Of a DNA stretch of 64,000 bases, positions 9,076 to 17,763 are shown piece by piece. The notes under the pieces were generated by a model, which was given only the letters and a program-made list of their open reading frames with translations, was not told the origin of the DNA and ran no database searches. Within the stretch, counting starts at the first letter, position 1. Each line of letters opens with the position of its first letter. The position numbers and the translations under genes were made by a program. Source of the stretch: Iocasia fonsfrigidae (GTDB taxonomy: Bacteria; Bacillota; Halanaerobiia; Halanaerobiales; DTU029); NCBI RefSeq assembly GCF_017751145.1, contig NZ_CP046640.1, positions 372,001-436,000 on the forward strand, in the 5' to 3' direction.

Positions 9076-10076
9076 TTATTTTGAATGATTTTCCTACTGT
9101 AGACCAGAGACAGGTTGAGCATATTTCTGCTGAGGCCCGGGAAGTTTTGGCTGTAGAGGCAAAATCGATACTAAAGCTGCAGGAGGCTATTGATGATGAA
9201 TTTGTCTGTCTGGTAAAATTAATCTTGAAAAGTCAGGGGCGTATTATTCTTATCGGAGTTGGTAAATCAGGATTGATTGCCCGTAAAATAGCAGCTACCC
9301 TTTCCAGCACAGGGTCACCATCATTTTTTGTACATGCCGGGGAGGCATCACATGGGGATCTGGGCATGATTACTGAGGAAGATATTGTTATAGCTATATC
9401 TAATAGTGGGGAAACAGAAGAAGTATTGGCACTGCTGTCATCGATCAAAAGGATCGGTGCTCATCTGGTTGCACTGACTGGTCAAAGAGACTCCACCCTG
9501 GCTAAGTATTCTGATATAGTTATTTTTTCTGGTGTTGAGGAAGAGGCCTGTCCACATGGACTGGCTCCTACTGCCAGCACTACAGCAGCTATGGCTCTAG
9601 GTGATGCCCTGGCTATTGCCCTGTCCAGTCTTAGGGGTTTTACACCTGAAGACTTTGCTCTTTATCATCCCGGTGGTAATCTTGGCAGGAGGTTATTAAC
9701 CAGAGTAAAAGATGTGCTGGAGATTAGAGGGCAAAACCCGGTTGTAGGTTCTAATACTACTGTTAAGGAAACATTATTTACGATGACAGATTCCAAGATG
9801 GGTTCAGCCTCTGTGGTAGATCAAGGGGGTTTATTAATAGGGATTATTACCGATGGTGATATACGACGTCATCTGGAGAAATCAAGTAGTTTTCTGGAAA
9901 GACCGGTTGCTGAGGTAATGACCAGTAATCCGACCACTATTAGTGGAGATAAGCTGGCCAGTGAAGCCCTTAGGGTAATGGAAGAAAAAGAAATAAATGA
10001 CCTTCCTGTAGTTGAAGAAGGTAGGCCTGTGGGGATGCTGAACTTTCAGGATTTACTCAGGGCGAAAATATTTTGA
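9072..10076 (+). CDS. kdsD: Arabinose-5-phosphate isomerase (KdsD/KpsF/GutQ family)
   Basis: Makes D-arabinose-5-phosphate from ribulose-5-phosphate, the precursor used by KdsA. An N-terminal SIS domain (residues about 40-170, with [20 protein letters not shown] and [10 protein letters not shown]) is followed by two CBS domains (about 205-330). The [14 protein letters not shown] link between them is characteristic of KdsD. GTG 9072 overlaps the kdsA stop; TTG 9081, with GGTG 6 nt before it, is an equally plausible start and changes only three residues. With kdsA and kdsB it completes the Kdo pathway except for the KdsC phosphatase, which is not seen in this window. Confidence 0.94.
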   Translation: MIILNDFPTVDQRQVEHISAEAREVLAVEAKSILKLQEAIDDEFVCLVKLILKSQGRIILIGVGKSGLIARKIAATLSSTGSPSFFVHAGEASHGDLGMITEEDIVIAISNSGETEEVLALLSSIKRIGAHLVALTGQRDSTLAKYSDIVIFSGVEEEACPHGLAPTASTTAAMALGDALAIALSSLRGFTPEDFALYHPGGNLGRRLLTRVKDVLEIRGQNPVVGSNTTVKETLFTMTDSKMGSASVVDQGGLLIGIITDGDIRRHLEKSSSFLERPVAEVMTSNPTTISGDKLASEALRVMEEKEINDLPVVEEGRPVGMLNFQDLLRAKIF

Positions 10077-10091
10077 TTAAGGTGATATAGT

Positions 10092-10958
10092 ATGAAAGAA
10101 TCGGTTCTTTACAGCTTATTTATGGTGTTTTACTATATAATTTGTTTTGTCCCTGATAAAATTGATTATTATATAGGTATAGGTCTGGGAAAACTAATAT
10201 ATTTTTTGTTAAAAAGCAGAAGAGAGGTAACCTTAGCTAATCTTAGAAGGGCTTTAGGGAGTAATTATTCAGAAGAAGATTTAGTTTCCCTGTGTAAAAA
10301 GGTTTATCAGCAGATGGGTTTAACTTTTGTAGAATTTATTATATCAGGTAACTTAAATAAGGATTTAATTACATCTTCTATTGAGATAGAAGGGCTGGAT
10401 TACTTAAAAGATGCTTATCGACAGGGAAAAGGTATTATTATGTATACAGCACATTTTGGCAACTGGGAATGGCTGGGTTCTGTGATATCACAGCTGGGGT
10501 ATCCAGTTAATGCTATTGCCCGGACACAGGATAATGTTTATTTTGATAGAAAAATAAATAAAATCAGGAGTTCTCAGGGGATAAATATTATACCTAAAGG
10601 AATATCTGTACGTAAGGTGTATAAAGTATTAAAAGGCGGAGAATTACTATTTATACTTGGAGATCAAAATGCCCGTAAAAAAGGATGGCAGATAGATTTT
10701 TTTGGTACCCCGGCCTCGACTTATCCAGGGGTAGTACAGTTAGCCCGTCGGACAGGGTCAGTAATTCTTCCGGCCTTTTTGCTTAGAGAGGAATGGGGCA
10801 AACACAGGCTTGTTATTAAAAAACCCTACTCTATTTCTAAAGATGCTTCTAAAGATGCACAGCGGGAGTTATTACAGGAATTAACAGGGGTAATTGAAGA
10901 AGAGATAAGGAAAGAACCGATACAGTGGTTTTGGCCTCACCGCAGGTGGAAGAGATAA
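10092..10958 (+). CDS. Lipid A late acyltransferase (LpxL/HtrB family)
   Basis: Adds a secondary acyl chain to Kdo-lipid IVA at the inner membrane. One N-terminal membrane helix is followed by the HX4E catalytic motif of the family (His121 to Glu126 in AHFGNWEWLG), the R-rich acyl-donor block, GDQNARKKG and FFGTPASTYPG. 288 residues, about the usual length. AAGGTGAT lies before ATG 10092. It sits between kdsD and the WaaA fusion, the expected neighbourhood because LpxL acts on Kdo-carrying lipid A. LpxL and LpxM cannot be told apart by eye; only one such gene is present here. Confidence 0.9.
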   Translation: MKESVLYSLFMVFYYIICFVPDKIDYYIGIGLGKLIYFLLKSRREVTLANLRRALGSNYSEEDLVSLCKKVYQQMGLTFVEFIISGNLNKDLITSSIEIEGLDYLKDAYRQGKGIIMYTAHFGNWEWLGSVISQLGYPVNAIARTQDNVYFDRKINKIRSSQGINIIPKGISVRKVYKVLKGGELLFILGDQNARKKGWQIDFFGTPASTYPGVVQLARRTGSVILPAFLLREEWGKHRLVIKKPYSISKDASKDAQRELLQELTGVIEEEIRKEPIQWFWPHRRWKR

Positions 10959-10971
10959 GGGGTTGAAGTAT

Positions 10972-13314
10972 TTGTATATTATCTATAATATTATTATTTT
11001 TTTAGCATTTATATTATATTTACCTGTCTTATTATTTAAATTCATCAGAGGTAGATACCGGGAGGGGTTCCTGGAACGTCTGGGCTTTCTGCCTTCAGAG
11101 CTTATTAATAAAGCCTGGGGAGATAGAGTAATCTGGCTCCATGCCGCTTCAATGGGAGAAACAATAGCAGCCGGGGTTTTAATTAAAAGAATCAGGGAAG
11201 AATATCCAGCAGCCACTTTGTTTGTCTCCACTATATCATATACCGGGCGTTCTATGGCAAAGAAAAATGAGATGATAGATGGTGTTTTCTATTTTCCGCT
11301 GGATATATCCTGGATAGCAGGCAGGGTTATAGAAAAAATAAATCCGGCTTTGATTATAATGATGGAAACAGAGTTATGGCCCAATCTAATTAAAAAAGCC
11401 AGTAAAGCAGGTTGTAAATTGATGGTAGCCAGTGGGAGGATTGGTGACAGCAGTATTAAAAACTATCGTTATATCAAGCCTCTTATCCGGGATGTACTAA
11501 AAAAGATTGACATTTTTAGTATGCAGTCCAGTATAGACTATGAAAGGGTTATATCACTGGGTGCCCCGGAGGAAAGGGTTTATTGTACTGGCAATATTAA
11601 GTTTGATAGATTTGATGGTCTTAATCTGGATGTTAATCAGGACGAGCTCTTAAAGGAGTTTAAGATGGATAATTTAGGCCCCATCATTGTGGCTGGCAGT
11701 ACCCATGAGGGTGAAGAAGAAAAATTATTAACTGTTTTTAAAGAGGTAAAAGGGGAATATCCTAAAGCAGTTTTGATGATAGCCCCCAGATATATTGAAA
11801 GGGCTGAGCAGTTATTAAAGGATTTTAAAGAACGGGGTTTTAATACGGTTCTGAGGACCAGGATAGTTAATTATGACCCTGGTAGGGATTCTATTATTCT
11901 GGTAGATACTATTGGGGAATTAGTTAAGCTCTATAGTATAGCTGATCTGGTATTTGTAGGTGGCAGTTTAATCCCGCGGGGGGGGCACAATATTTTAGAA
12001 CCGGCTGCTCTGGGTAAACCAGTTTTCTTCGGCCCCCATATGTTTAATTTTGCGGCCGATACCAGGGACATTCTTGCTGCCGGGGCAGGGGTGCAGGTTA
12101 ATGATGAAAAAGAACTGGCAGCTGAAATACTGACCTATCTGTCTGATAGGGATAGCTTGCATAAAATGGGGAAGCAGGGTCGTGAGATAATAAATCAAAA
12201 CAGGGGTGCTGTAGACAAAAACCTAGAGTTTCTTAACAGACTGCTCCCTGAAAAAAAGACAGAAAAGATATTAATAGTCAGGTTAAGTGCTATTGGTGAT
12301 GTTATTCATTCCCTACCGGTAGCATATGCCCTGAGAAAGGCCTATCCTGATGCTGAGATAAGCTGGCTGGTAGAGGAAAAGGCCAGCGAACTGGTTCTGG
12401 CTAATTCCTATCTGGACCAGGTATTTGTTATGCCTAAAAGGGAGTGGTTGGCTGTATTTAAGAAAAATAAAATTCAGGCTTTGAAAATGTTTCGCAGTTT
12501 TTTTAAAAAGGTTAAAAGCCGTGATTTTGACCTTGTTCTGGATATTCACGGTCTTTTCAAAAGCGGTTTGAGCACTTATTTGAGTGCTTCTTCACTCAGG
12601 TATGGACCGGCAGATGGTCGGGAAGGTAGTACTCTTTTTTACAATAGGAAGATTAAAGTTCCTGAGCAGAAGATACATGTTATTGAGAAAAGGCTGGCTC
12701 TAGCGGCAGCAGTCGGCGCCGAGACAGCAGAGGTAGAATTTGATATAGTAAGCAGCCGGGCTGATAGGGAAAGAGTCTCCAGCTTATTACAGGCCTGTGG
12801 GTCAAAGAAAATAATAGCCCTTAATCCCTATACTACCTGGGAATCGAAGAACTGGCCTCCTGAGTATTTTGCTAGACTGGCTGACCTTATAAAAAATAAA
12901 TTGAACTATGCTGTGGTTTTTACTGGTGGGTCTGGTGATAGAGAGGGAATAGCTGGAATTATAAATTTAATGCAGACAGAGGCACTTAACCTGGCAGGAA
13001 AAACCAATCTACGAGAGTTGGCAGAACTATACCGCAGGGTTGAGCTCTTTATTGGTGGGGATACCGGCCCAATGCACCTGGCAGCAGCTGTAGGAACCAG
13101 GGTGATTGCCCTGATGGGACCTACAGACCCTGTTACACACGGCCCTTATGGTGAGGGCCATCTGGTAATTCAGGATGATATTGACTGTAAATTATGCTGG
13201 AAACGCAGTTGTCCGGCTGGACATAATAAGTGTATGAAAAATATAGGAGTTGACAGGGTATTTAATAAAACATGTGAGATCTTAGGGGTGGAAAGGTATG
13301 AATCAGGTAATTAA
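10972..13314 (+). CDS. waaA: Bifunctional Kdo transferase (WaaA)-heptosyltransferase (GT9) fusion
   Basis: A single reading frame of about 780 residues joins two LPS-core enzymes. Residues 1 to about 420 are WaaA: a membrane anchor, the WLHAASMGE motif, ETELWPNL, AGSTHEGEE and the GGSLIPRGGHNILEPAALG donor site. Residues from about 430 are a GT9 heptosyltransferase I-like domain: LIVRLSAIGDVIHSLPVAY, DIHGLFKSG, GGDTGPMHLAAAVGT and MGPTDPVTHGP. There is no stop or clear internal ribosome site at the junction, so a true fusion is likely. TTG 10972 is chosen because AAGGGG (10957-10962) is 9 nt before it, whereas it abuts the alternative TTG 10963. Coupling would add Kdo and the next core sugar in one protein. 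Confidence 0.9.
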   Translation: MYIIYNIIIFLAFILYLPVLLFKFIRGRYREGFLERLGFLPSELINKAWGDRVIWLHAASMGETIAAGVLIKRIREEYPAATLFVSTISYTGRSMAKKNEMIDGVFYFPLDISWIAGRVIEKINPALIIMMETELWPNLIKKASKAGCKLMVASGRIGDSSIKNYRYIKPLIRDVLKKIDIFSMQSSIDYERVISLGAPEERVYCTGNIKFDRFDGLNLDVNQDELLKEFKMDNLGPIIVAGSTHEGEEEKLLTVFKEVKGEYPKAVLMIAPRYIERAEQLLKDFKERGFNTVLRTRIVNYDPGRDSIILVDTIGELVKLYSIADLVFVGGSLIPRGGHNILEPAALGKPVFFGPHMFNFAADTRDILAAGAGVQVNDEKELAAEILTYLSDRDSLHKMGKQGREIINQNRGAVDKNLEFLNRLLPEKKTEKILIVRLSAIGDVIHSLPVAYALRKAYPDAEISWLVEEKASELVLANSYLDQVFVMPKREWLAVFKKNKIQALKMFRSFFKKVKSRDFDLVLDIHGLFKSGLSTYLSASSLRYGPADGREGSTLFYNRKIKVPEQKIHVIEKRLALAAAVGAETAEVEFDIVSSRADRERVSSLLQACGSKKIIALNPYTTWESKNWPPEYFARLADLIKNKLNYAVVFTGGSGDREGIAGIINLMQTEALNLAGKTNLRELAELYRRVELFIGGDTGPMHLAAAVGTRVIALMGPTDPVTHGPYGEGHLVIQDDIDCKLCWKRSCPAGHNKCMKNIGVDRVFNKTCEILGVERYESGN

Positions 13315-14320
13315 TGCTAAAAGTGTAATAATTATTGACCTACTTTATCTGGGTGATTTGATGTTTGCCACACCATTTATTAAAAATCTACGTATGAATT
13401 TACCAGATAAAAGGATAGATATGATTGTTAATAGTAATTTCTATGACCTGATTAAAACCAATCCAGACCTTGATAATGTCTATGCATATAATAAGAAATG
13501 GGGATTAAGGCAGGGTATATCCTTTGCCCGGAAACTATCTCAAAACAACTATGACCTGGGCTTAAATATCCACGGTAACTGGCGGACAGCTATTTTATTA
13601 AAATTAGTCAACCCGGTTTATAGTCTTGGTTATGGGGGTAAAGGTAGGGGGATTTTCCTTGACCAGGAAATAAAGCGTTCTGAGGGTATGCATATGACAG
13701 AGGCCTATCTTGCTTTTTTAGAGGAAATAGGGTTTAAATCTCTGACAGATAATATACCACAATTAAGTGTTTCTCCTGAAGCCAGTCAAGGGATAAAGGC
13801 TTTTTTGGAGGGGGAAGGGGTAATTCCTGGTGATAGATTAGTAGCCTTAAATACAGGTGGTACCTGGCCAACCAAGCGCTGGCCTATAGCTAGATTTGCT
13901 GAACTGGCAGATGCTTTAGTAAACAACTATGATGTCAGGCCTGTTTTAACAGGGGGTAAAAGTGACCTCGGACGGGTAGATGAAATAGTATCCCTGATGG
14001 CCAGTGAGCCTATTGTTGCTGCCGGCAGGACGTCTCTGGAAGAGCTGGCAGCCTTGATGGAATGCTGTGAACTGGTAATCAGTAATGACAGTGGACCGGT
14101 TCATGTCGCTGATGCAGTTGGTACAGCAAGTATTACTATCTTTGGTCCATCTGATGAATTAAAATACCGTCCCTCCAGAAAGGGGAGTAGAATAATTACA
14201 GCGGGTCTTGACTGTCAGCCTTGTGGGGAACATGAATGTCCTTTACACCATCACAGGTGTATGACAGAGATTAAAGTTAGTGATATAATAAGAATAATTG
14301 ATGAGAGTGGGTTGTTATAA
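13298..14320 (+). CDS. LPS heptosyltransferase II-like glycosyltransferase (GT9)
   Basis: Second GT9 enzyme, 340 residues, with GDLMFATPFIKNLR near the N terminus, NIHGNWRTA, ALNTGGTWPTKRWP, and the C-terminal SNDSGPVHVADAVGT, FGPSDELKYRP donor-binding region, plus a Cys-rich tail. It overlaps the 3' end of the WaaA fusion by 17 nt, indicating translational coupling, and GGGGTGGAAAGG supplies the ribosome site. It probably adds the second heptose (or another hexose) to the inner core. No ADP-heptose synthesis genes are in this window, so the donor sugar is not proven. Confidence 0.87.
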   Translation: MNQVINAKSVIIIDLLYLGDLMFATPFIKNLRMNLPDKRIDMIVNSNFYDLIKTNPDLDNVYAYNKKWGLRQGISFARKLSQNNYDLGLNIHGNWRTAILLKLVNPVYSLGYGGKGRGIFLDQEIKRSEGMHMTEAYLAFLEEIGFKSLTDNIPQLSVSPEASQGIKAFLEGEGVIPGDRLVALNTGGTWPTKRWPIARFAELADALVNNYDVRPVLTGGKSDLGRVDEIVSLMASEPIVAAGRTSLEELAALMECCELVISNDSGPVHVADAVGTASITIFGPSDELKYRPSRKGSRIITAGLDCQPCGEHECPLHHHRCMTEIKVSDIIRIIDESGLL

Positions 14321-15061
14321 ATGCCTGGTATTGGTATACTGGTTTTAACATATAATGAAGAGGATAATATCAGGGACTGTCTAGAGAGTGTAGACTGGGC
14401 AGATGAAATAGTTGTGATTGACTCCTATAGTACAGACCGTACTATAGAAATAAGTAAAGAATTTACTGATAAAGTTTATAAACGAGAATTTGACAATTTT
14501 GCATCTCAGAGGAATTACGGACTGGATAAAATAGAATCAGACTGGGTGCTGGCTGTTGATGCTGATGAAAGGGTTACTGTAGAACTAAGGGATGAGATTT
14601 TGGAGATTCTGACTGCCCCTGATATGGTTGCTTATGAAATCCCCCGGAAAAATTATTTTTTAGGTAAATGGATCAAATACTGTGGTTGGTACCCTGATTA
14701 TACCTTGAGGTTATTCCAAAATAAAGGTGTAAGTTTTAGCGGCCTGGTTCATGAAGGCATTAATCCGAAAGGGGAAACAGGGAAACTTAATCATGACTTA
14801 ATACACTATACCTATAATAATCTCCACCATTATCTTGAGAAAATAAACCAGTATACTTCTCTATCTGCGGAAGATATGTTTTATAAGGGAAAGAATAAAG
14901 GACTGGCCTATATCTTAATCAGGCCTTTGGTGGAGTTTATTAAGAAGTATATTTTAAAGAAGGGTTTTTTACTGGGGAAACAGGGACTATTTCTATCAAT
15001 TATTTCTGCATTTTATCAGTTTTTAAGGTATATTAAGTTATGGGAGAAGAACAACTTATAG
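14321..15061 (+). CDS. Glycosyltransferase family 2, WaaE/KdtX-like
   Basis: LOS/LPS-core glucosyltransferase type. The GT2 head ILVLTYNEEDNIRDCL is followed by DSYSTDRT, the VDADERV metal site (DxD) and EIPRKNYFLGKWIKY, GWYPDYTLRLF, VHEGI; these are hallmarks of the WaaE/KdtX group that adds beta-1,4-glucose to inner-core heptose. A C-terminal hydrophobic stretch suggests membrane association. It starts at the base after the preceding stop codon, so it is the last gene of the LPS operon. Repeat element A1 follows 15 nt downstream. Confidence 0.87.
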   Translation: MPGIGILVLTYNEEDNIRDCLESVDWADEIVVIDSYSTDRTIEISKEFTDKVYKREFDNFASQRNYGLDKIESDWVLAVDADERVTVELRDEILEILTAPDMVAYEIPRKNYFLGKWIKYCGWYPDYTLRLFQNKGVSFSGLVHEGINPKGETGKLNHDLIHYTYNNLHHYLEKINQYTSLSAEDMFYKGKNKGLAYILIRPLVEFIKKYILKKGFLLGKQGLFLSIISAFYQFLRYIKLWEKNNL

Positions 15062-15075
15062 ATATATAAGCGTCC

Positions 15076-15258
15076 GGACTTTTTGACATATACTTACTCA
15101 CTAAAAAAAGCTAATTCCCATCTCCGCCTTAAGCCAATTAGTGCAAAATAAACTCACTTCACTACGTTTCGTTCAAACAGTATTTTGCAAAACACTTGTT
15201 GTCTTAAGTGCGGGGATGGAGCTTTTTAAACGTTCCTTCGTATATGACAAAAAAGTCC
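15076..15258. repeat. Intergenic structured repeat, family A, copy 1
   Basis: 183-bp element with nested imperfect inverted repeats. The outer arms GGACTTTTTGACATATAC (15076-15093) and GTATATGACAAAAAAGTCC (15240-15258) pair. The next arms are AAAAAGCTAATTCCCATC with CTTAAGTGCGGGGATGGA further in, and an inner pair GCAAAATA/TATTTTGC flanks the apex. The apex (15148-15190, starting AAATAAACTCACTTCACTAC) is nearly identical in copy 2 at 29595-29777. No coding potential is seen. It lies between the LPS operon and the GT4 gene. Confidence 0.85.
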
Positions 15259-15323
15259 TAAGTTAATTTATTATTTAATTTAATAGTAAACAATATATAA
15301 AATAAAGAGGAGAGTTGAAATAG

Positions 15324-16433
15324 ATGAGAAAGATATTTTTTCTTAATAGTTGTAGGGAATGGGGTGGGGGTGAGAAGTGGACCTTTGAAACTGCCCAGGA
15401 ACTGGCTGAACGGGGATATGAGGTAGTAGTGGGAAGTGTCAAAGAAAGCGAATTATTTCAGAGGGCTAAGGCAGCAGGATTGGAAACAAAGGCTGTGTCG
15501 GTTAAAAATAGTCTATCAGTACTTAACCCTGTGAAATTGTTTTCTTTTGTAAATTATTTAAGAGATGAGACTATTGAGGTATTATTTATGAACCTCTCCC
15601 AGGATTTAAAGTTTGGGGGGATAGTTGGTAAAATTGCCGGGGTGGAAAGAATAATTTATAGGAGGGGTTTAGCAATACCGATAAGAGATAGATTTTATAC
15701 AAGGTTTTTATTAAATAATTGCATTACTGATATAATAGCTAATTCTTATACCATAAAAAAAACTATTTTACAAAATACTGCTAATTGGTTAAATGAGAAT
15801 AAAATTAAAGTAATTTATAATGGAATAAAAATAAAGGAGATAGAAGATAAAATTAATTATCAATCGAATATTAGGAAAGAATTTAATATAAAGGCTGATA
15901 CATTATTGATAGCAAGTATTGGGAGGTTAAATAAACAAAAAGGGCATTATTATTTAATAAAAGCTGTAAAGCTTATAAAAAAAGAAATTGAGAATTTTAA
16001 AGTATTAATAATTGGTAAAGGTGATTTAGAGTTTGAATTAAAAAAGCAGGTGGAAGATTTAGGTTTATCTGATTATGTTATTTTTACTGGTTTTAGGGAA
16101 GATGTATTTACTATTTTGCATCAGATTGATTTTTTAGTTCATACTGCTTTATGGGAAGGTTGTCCAAATATAATATTAGAAACGATGGCTATGGCGACTC
16201 CTATTGTTGCTACAGGTATACCTTCTGTAAGTGAAATTATGATAGATAAAGAAACTGGTTATCTTACTGAAAGTGAAAATGTTGAGGATATTGCTAAAAT
16301 GGTTATTAAAATGATTAGAAATTTTGATAAGAAACAGTTTGGACAGAAGGCAAGAGAACTTATTGAAAGAGAATTTGATTTTAAGGAAAAATTAAATCAA
16401 TTAGAGAAATTGATTGAAGAAAATAATTATTAA
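15324..16433 (+). CDS. Glycosyltransferase family 4 protein
   Basis: Retaining glycosyltransferase with the GT-B fold, 369 residues. N-terminal domain: FLNSCREWGGGEKWTF, where the Gly-rich loop binds acceptor or donor. C-terminal domain: SIGRLNKQKGHYYLIKA, IIGKGDLE, FTGFREDV, and the ALWEGCPNIILETMAMATPIV stretch with the E-x7-E donor motif. Acceptor unknown; probably envelope polysaccharide or LPS outer core, given the neighbours. Composition changes inside the gene: the first third matches the surrounding genes, whereas from about 15700 it is clearly AT-richer, with long A/T runs and ATA/AAA-rich codons. GAGGAG precedes ATG 15324. Confidence 0.88.
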   Translation: MRKIFFLNSCREWGGGEKWTFETAQELAERGYEVVVGSVKESELFQRAKAAGLETKAVSVKNSLSVLNPVKLFSFVNYLRDETIEVLFMNLSQDLKFGGIVGKIAGVERIIYRRGLAIPIRDRFYTRFLLNNCITDIIANSYTIKKTILQNTANWLNENKIKVIYNGIKIKEIEDKINYQSNIRKEFNIKADTLLIASIGRLNKQKGHYYLIKAVKLIKKEIENFKVLIIGKGDLEFELKKQVEDLGLSDYVIFTGFREDVFTILHQIDFLVHTALWEGCPNIILETMAMATPIVATGIPSVSEIMIDKETGYLTESENVEDIAKMVIKMIRNFDKKQFGQKARELIEREFDFKEKLNQLEKLIEENNY

Positions 16434-16514
16434 TAAAAGCTATATTATAAAAAAGTTATCATTTAAAGTTTTTTAAAATTTACTATTTATATAATTAAAT
16501 TGTTGTCCAGATGA

Positions 16515-16652
16515 TTAAAGCAGATTGCTGCAAGTACTCCGTATCTAACTGAACCAAAGGAGAGAATTGAGGTTGCAGAATTTAGTAAAAAAAATTATGC
16601 AAGATGTTTATTTATTAGAAAACATATTATATATAGTTTAATCGATTATTGA
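16515..16652 (+). pseudogene. Gene remnant, C-terminal fragment of unidentified protein
   Basis: An open stretch of 45 codons without a start codon begins after an in-frame TGA (16512) and ends at TGA 16650. Its translation (ASTPYLTEPKERIEVAEF, then KNYARCLFIRK) looks like real protein rather than random AT-rich sequence, with ordered charged and hydrophobic positions. I do not recognise the family. It lies in an AT-rich 300-nt gap between a GT4 gene and an epimerase, as expected for debris from a polysaccharide locus rearrangement. No other gene is visible in 16434-16733. Confidence 0.3.
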
Positions 16653-16733
16653 ACAATGAAGAGAGTTATAGGATTTTTAATTATTATTAATACAAAAACT
16701 GTTAAGGAAAAATAAATAAGGAGTTGAAAATAA

Positions 16734-17678
16734 ATGATGCATCTGGTAACCGGTGTGGCCGGTTTTATAGGTTCTAACCTGGCGAAAGAACTCCTGAAGA
16801 GGGGGGATCAGGTAATTGGGGTTGACTGTTTTACTGATTACTATGCCCGGGGATTAAAGGAAGAAAACCTTGCAGCTATAAAAGGGGATGATAACTTTGA
16901 GTTTCTTGAGGCAGATTTACTGGAACTGGATTTAATAGAGCTATTAGATGGTGTGGATTATGTCTATCACCAGGCAGCCCAGGCTGGGGTCAGGGCCAGC
17001 TGGGGGAAGACTTTTGATATCTATACAGATAATAATATCAGGGCAACACAGCAGCTTTTAGAGGCTGCCAGGGAATCTACTGTTAAAAAGATTGTCTATG
17101 CCTCCTCGTCATCTGTCTATGGTGATACTGACCAGTTGCCGATGAAAGAAGGTAATTACCTTCAGCCGGTATCACCTTATGGTGTATCCAAACTGGCAGC
17201 TGAGCATTTGTGTTATCTTTACTGGAAGAACTTTAATGTTCCAACCGTTTCCCTGAGGTATTTCACGGTTTATGGGGAAAGACAACGCCCTGACATGGCT
17301 TTTCATATCTTTATCAAGGCTATCCTGACTGGTTCCGCTATAACTGTCTTCGGTGATGGCCGGCAGTCGCGTAATTTTACCCATGTAAGTGATATAGTAC
17401 AGGCCAATATCCTGGCTGCAGAGAATAGTATCTCAGGAGAGGTGTTTAATATTGGTGGTGATGGGGAAGGGATTATCCTTAATGATAGTATTAAAATGAT
17501 GGCTGATATTATTGGTAAGAAAGCGGAGATTGTATATCAGGCTGCTGCTAAAGGTGATGTAAAACATACCTCTGCTGATTGTCAAAAAGCCAGAGAGTTG
17601 CTTGGCTATGAACCGGAGATGGATTTTAAAGAAGGCTTGATACGGGAGATAGCTTATCTGAAAAAAATATATTCTTGA
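16734..17678 (+). CDS. NAD-dependent nucleotide-sugar epimerase (UDP-glucuronate 4-epimerase-like)
   Basis: Extended short-chain dehydrogenase, 314 residues. The Rossmann motif GVAGFIGSNL gives the GxxGxxG NAD site, followed by DYVYHQAAQAGVRASW, the catalytic SSSSVYGD and YGVSK (Tyr-x3-Lys), and RYFTVYGERQRPDMA typical of UDP-GlcA 4-epimerase/GalE-like sugar epimerases. It likely provides a nucleotide sugar for LPS or capsule. The GTTGAAAATAA leader with GGAG precedes ATG 16734; ATG 16737 would serve as well. Codon use returns to the genome norm here, after the AT-rich segment. The next gene is separated by 85 nt. Confidence 0.88.
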   Translation: MMHLVTGVAGFIGSNLAKELLKRGDQVIGVDCFTDYYARGLKEENLAAIKGDDNFEFLEADLLELDLIELLDGVDYVYHQAAQAGVRASWGKTFDIYTDNNIRATQQLLEAARESTVKKIVYASSSSVYGDTDQLPMKEGNYLQPVSPYGVSKLAAEHLCYLYWKNFNVPTVSLRYFTVYGERQRPDMAFHIFIKAILTGSAITVFGDGRQSRNFTHVSDIVQANILAAENSISGEVFNIGGDGEGIILNDSIKMMADIIGKKAEIVYQAAAKGDVKHTSADCQKARELLGYEPEMDFKEGLIREIAYLKKIYS

Positions 17679-17763
17679 GTAATAATACAATTTTTTATTT
17701 ATATTGTAGAATAATTTGGTCCCCTTTACACAAAATAATAAAAAGTATTTAAGGGGGCTTACT

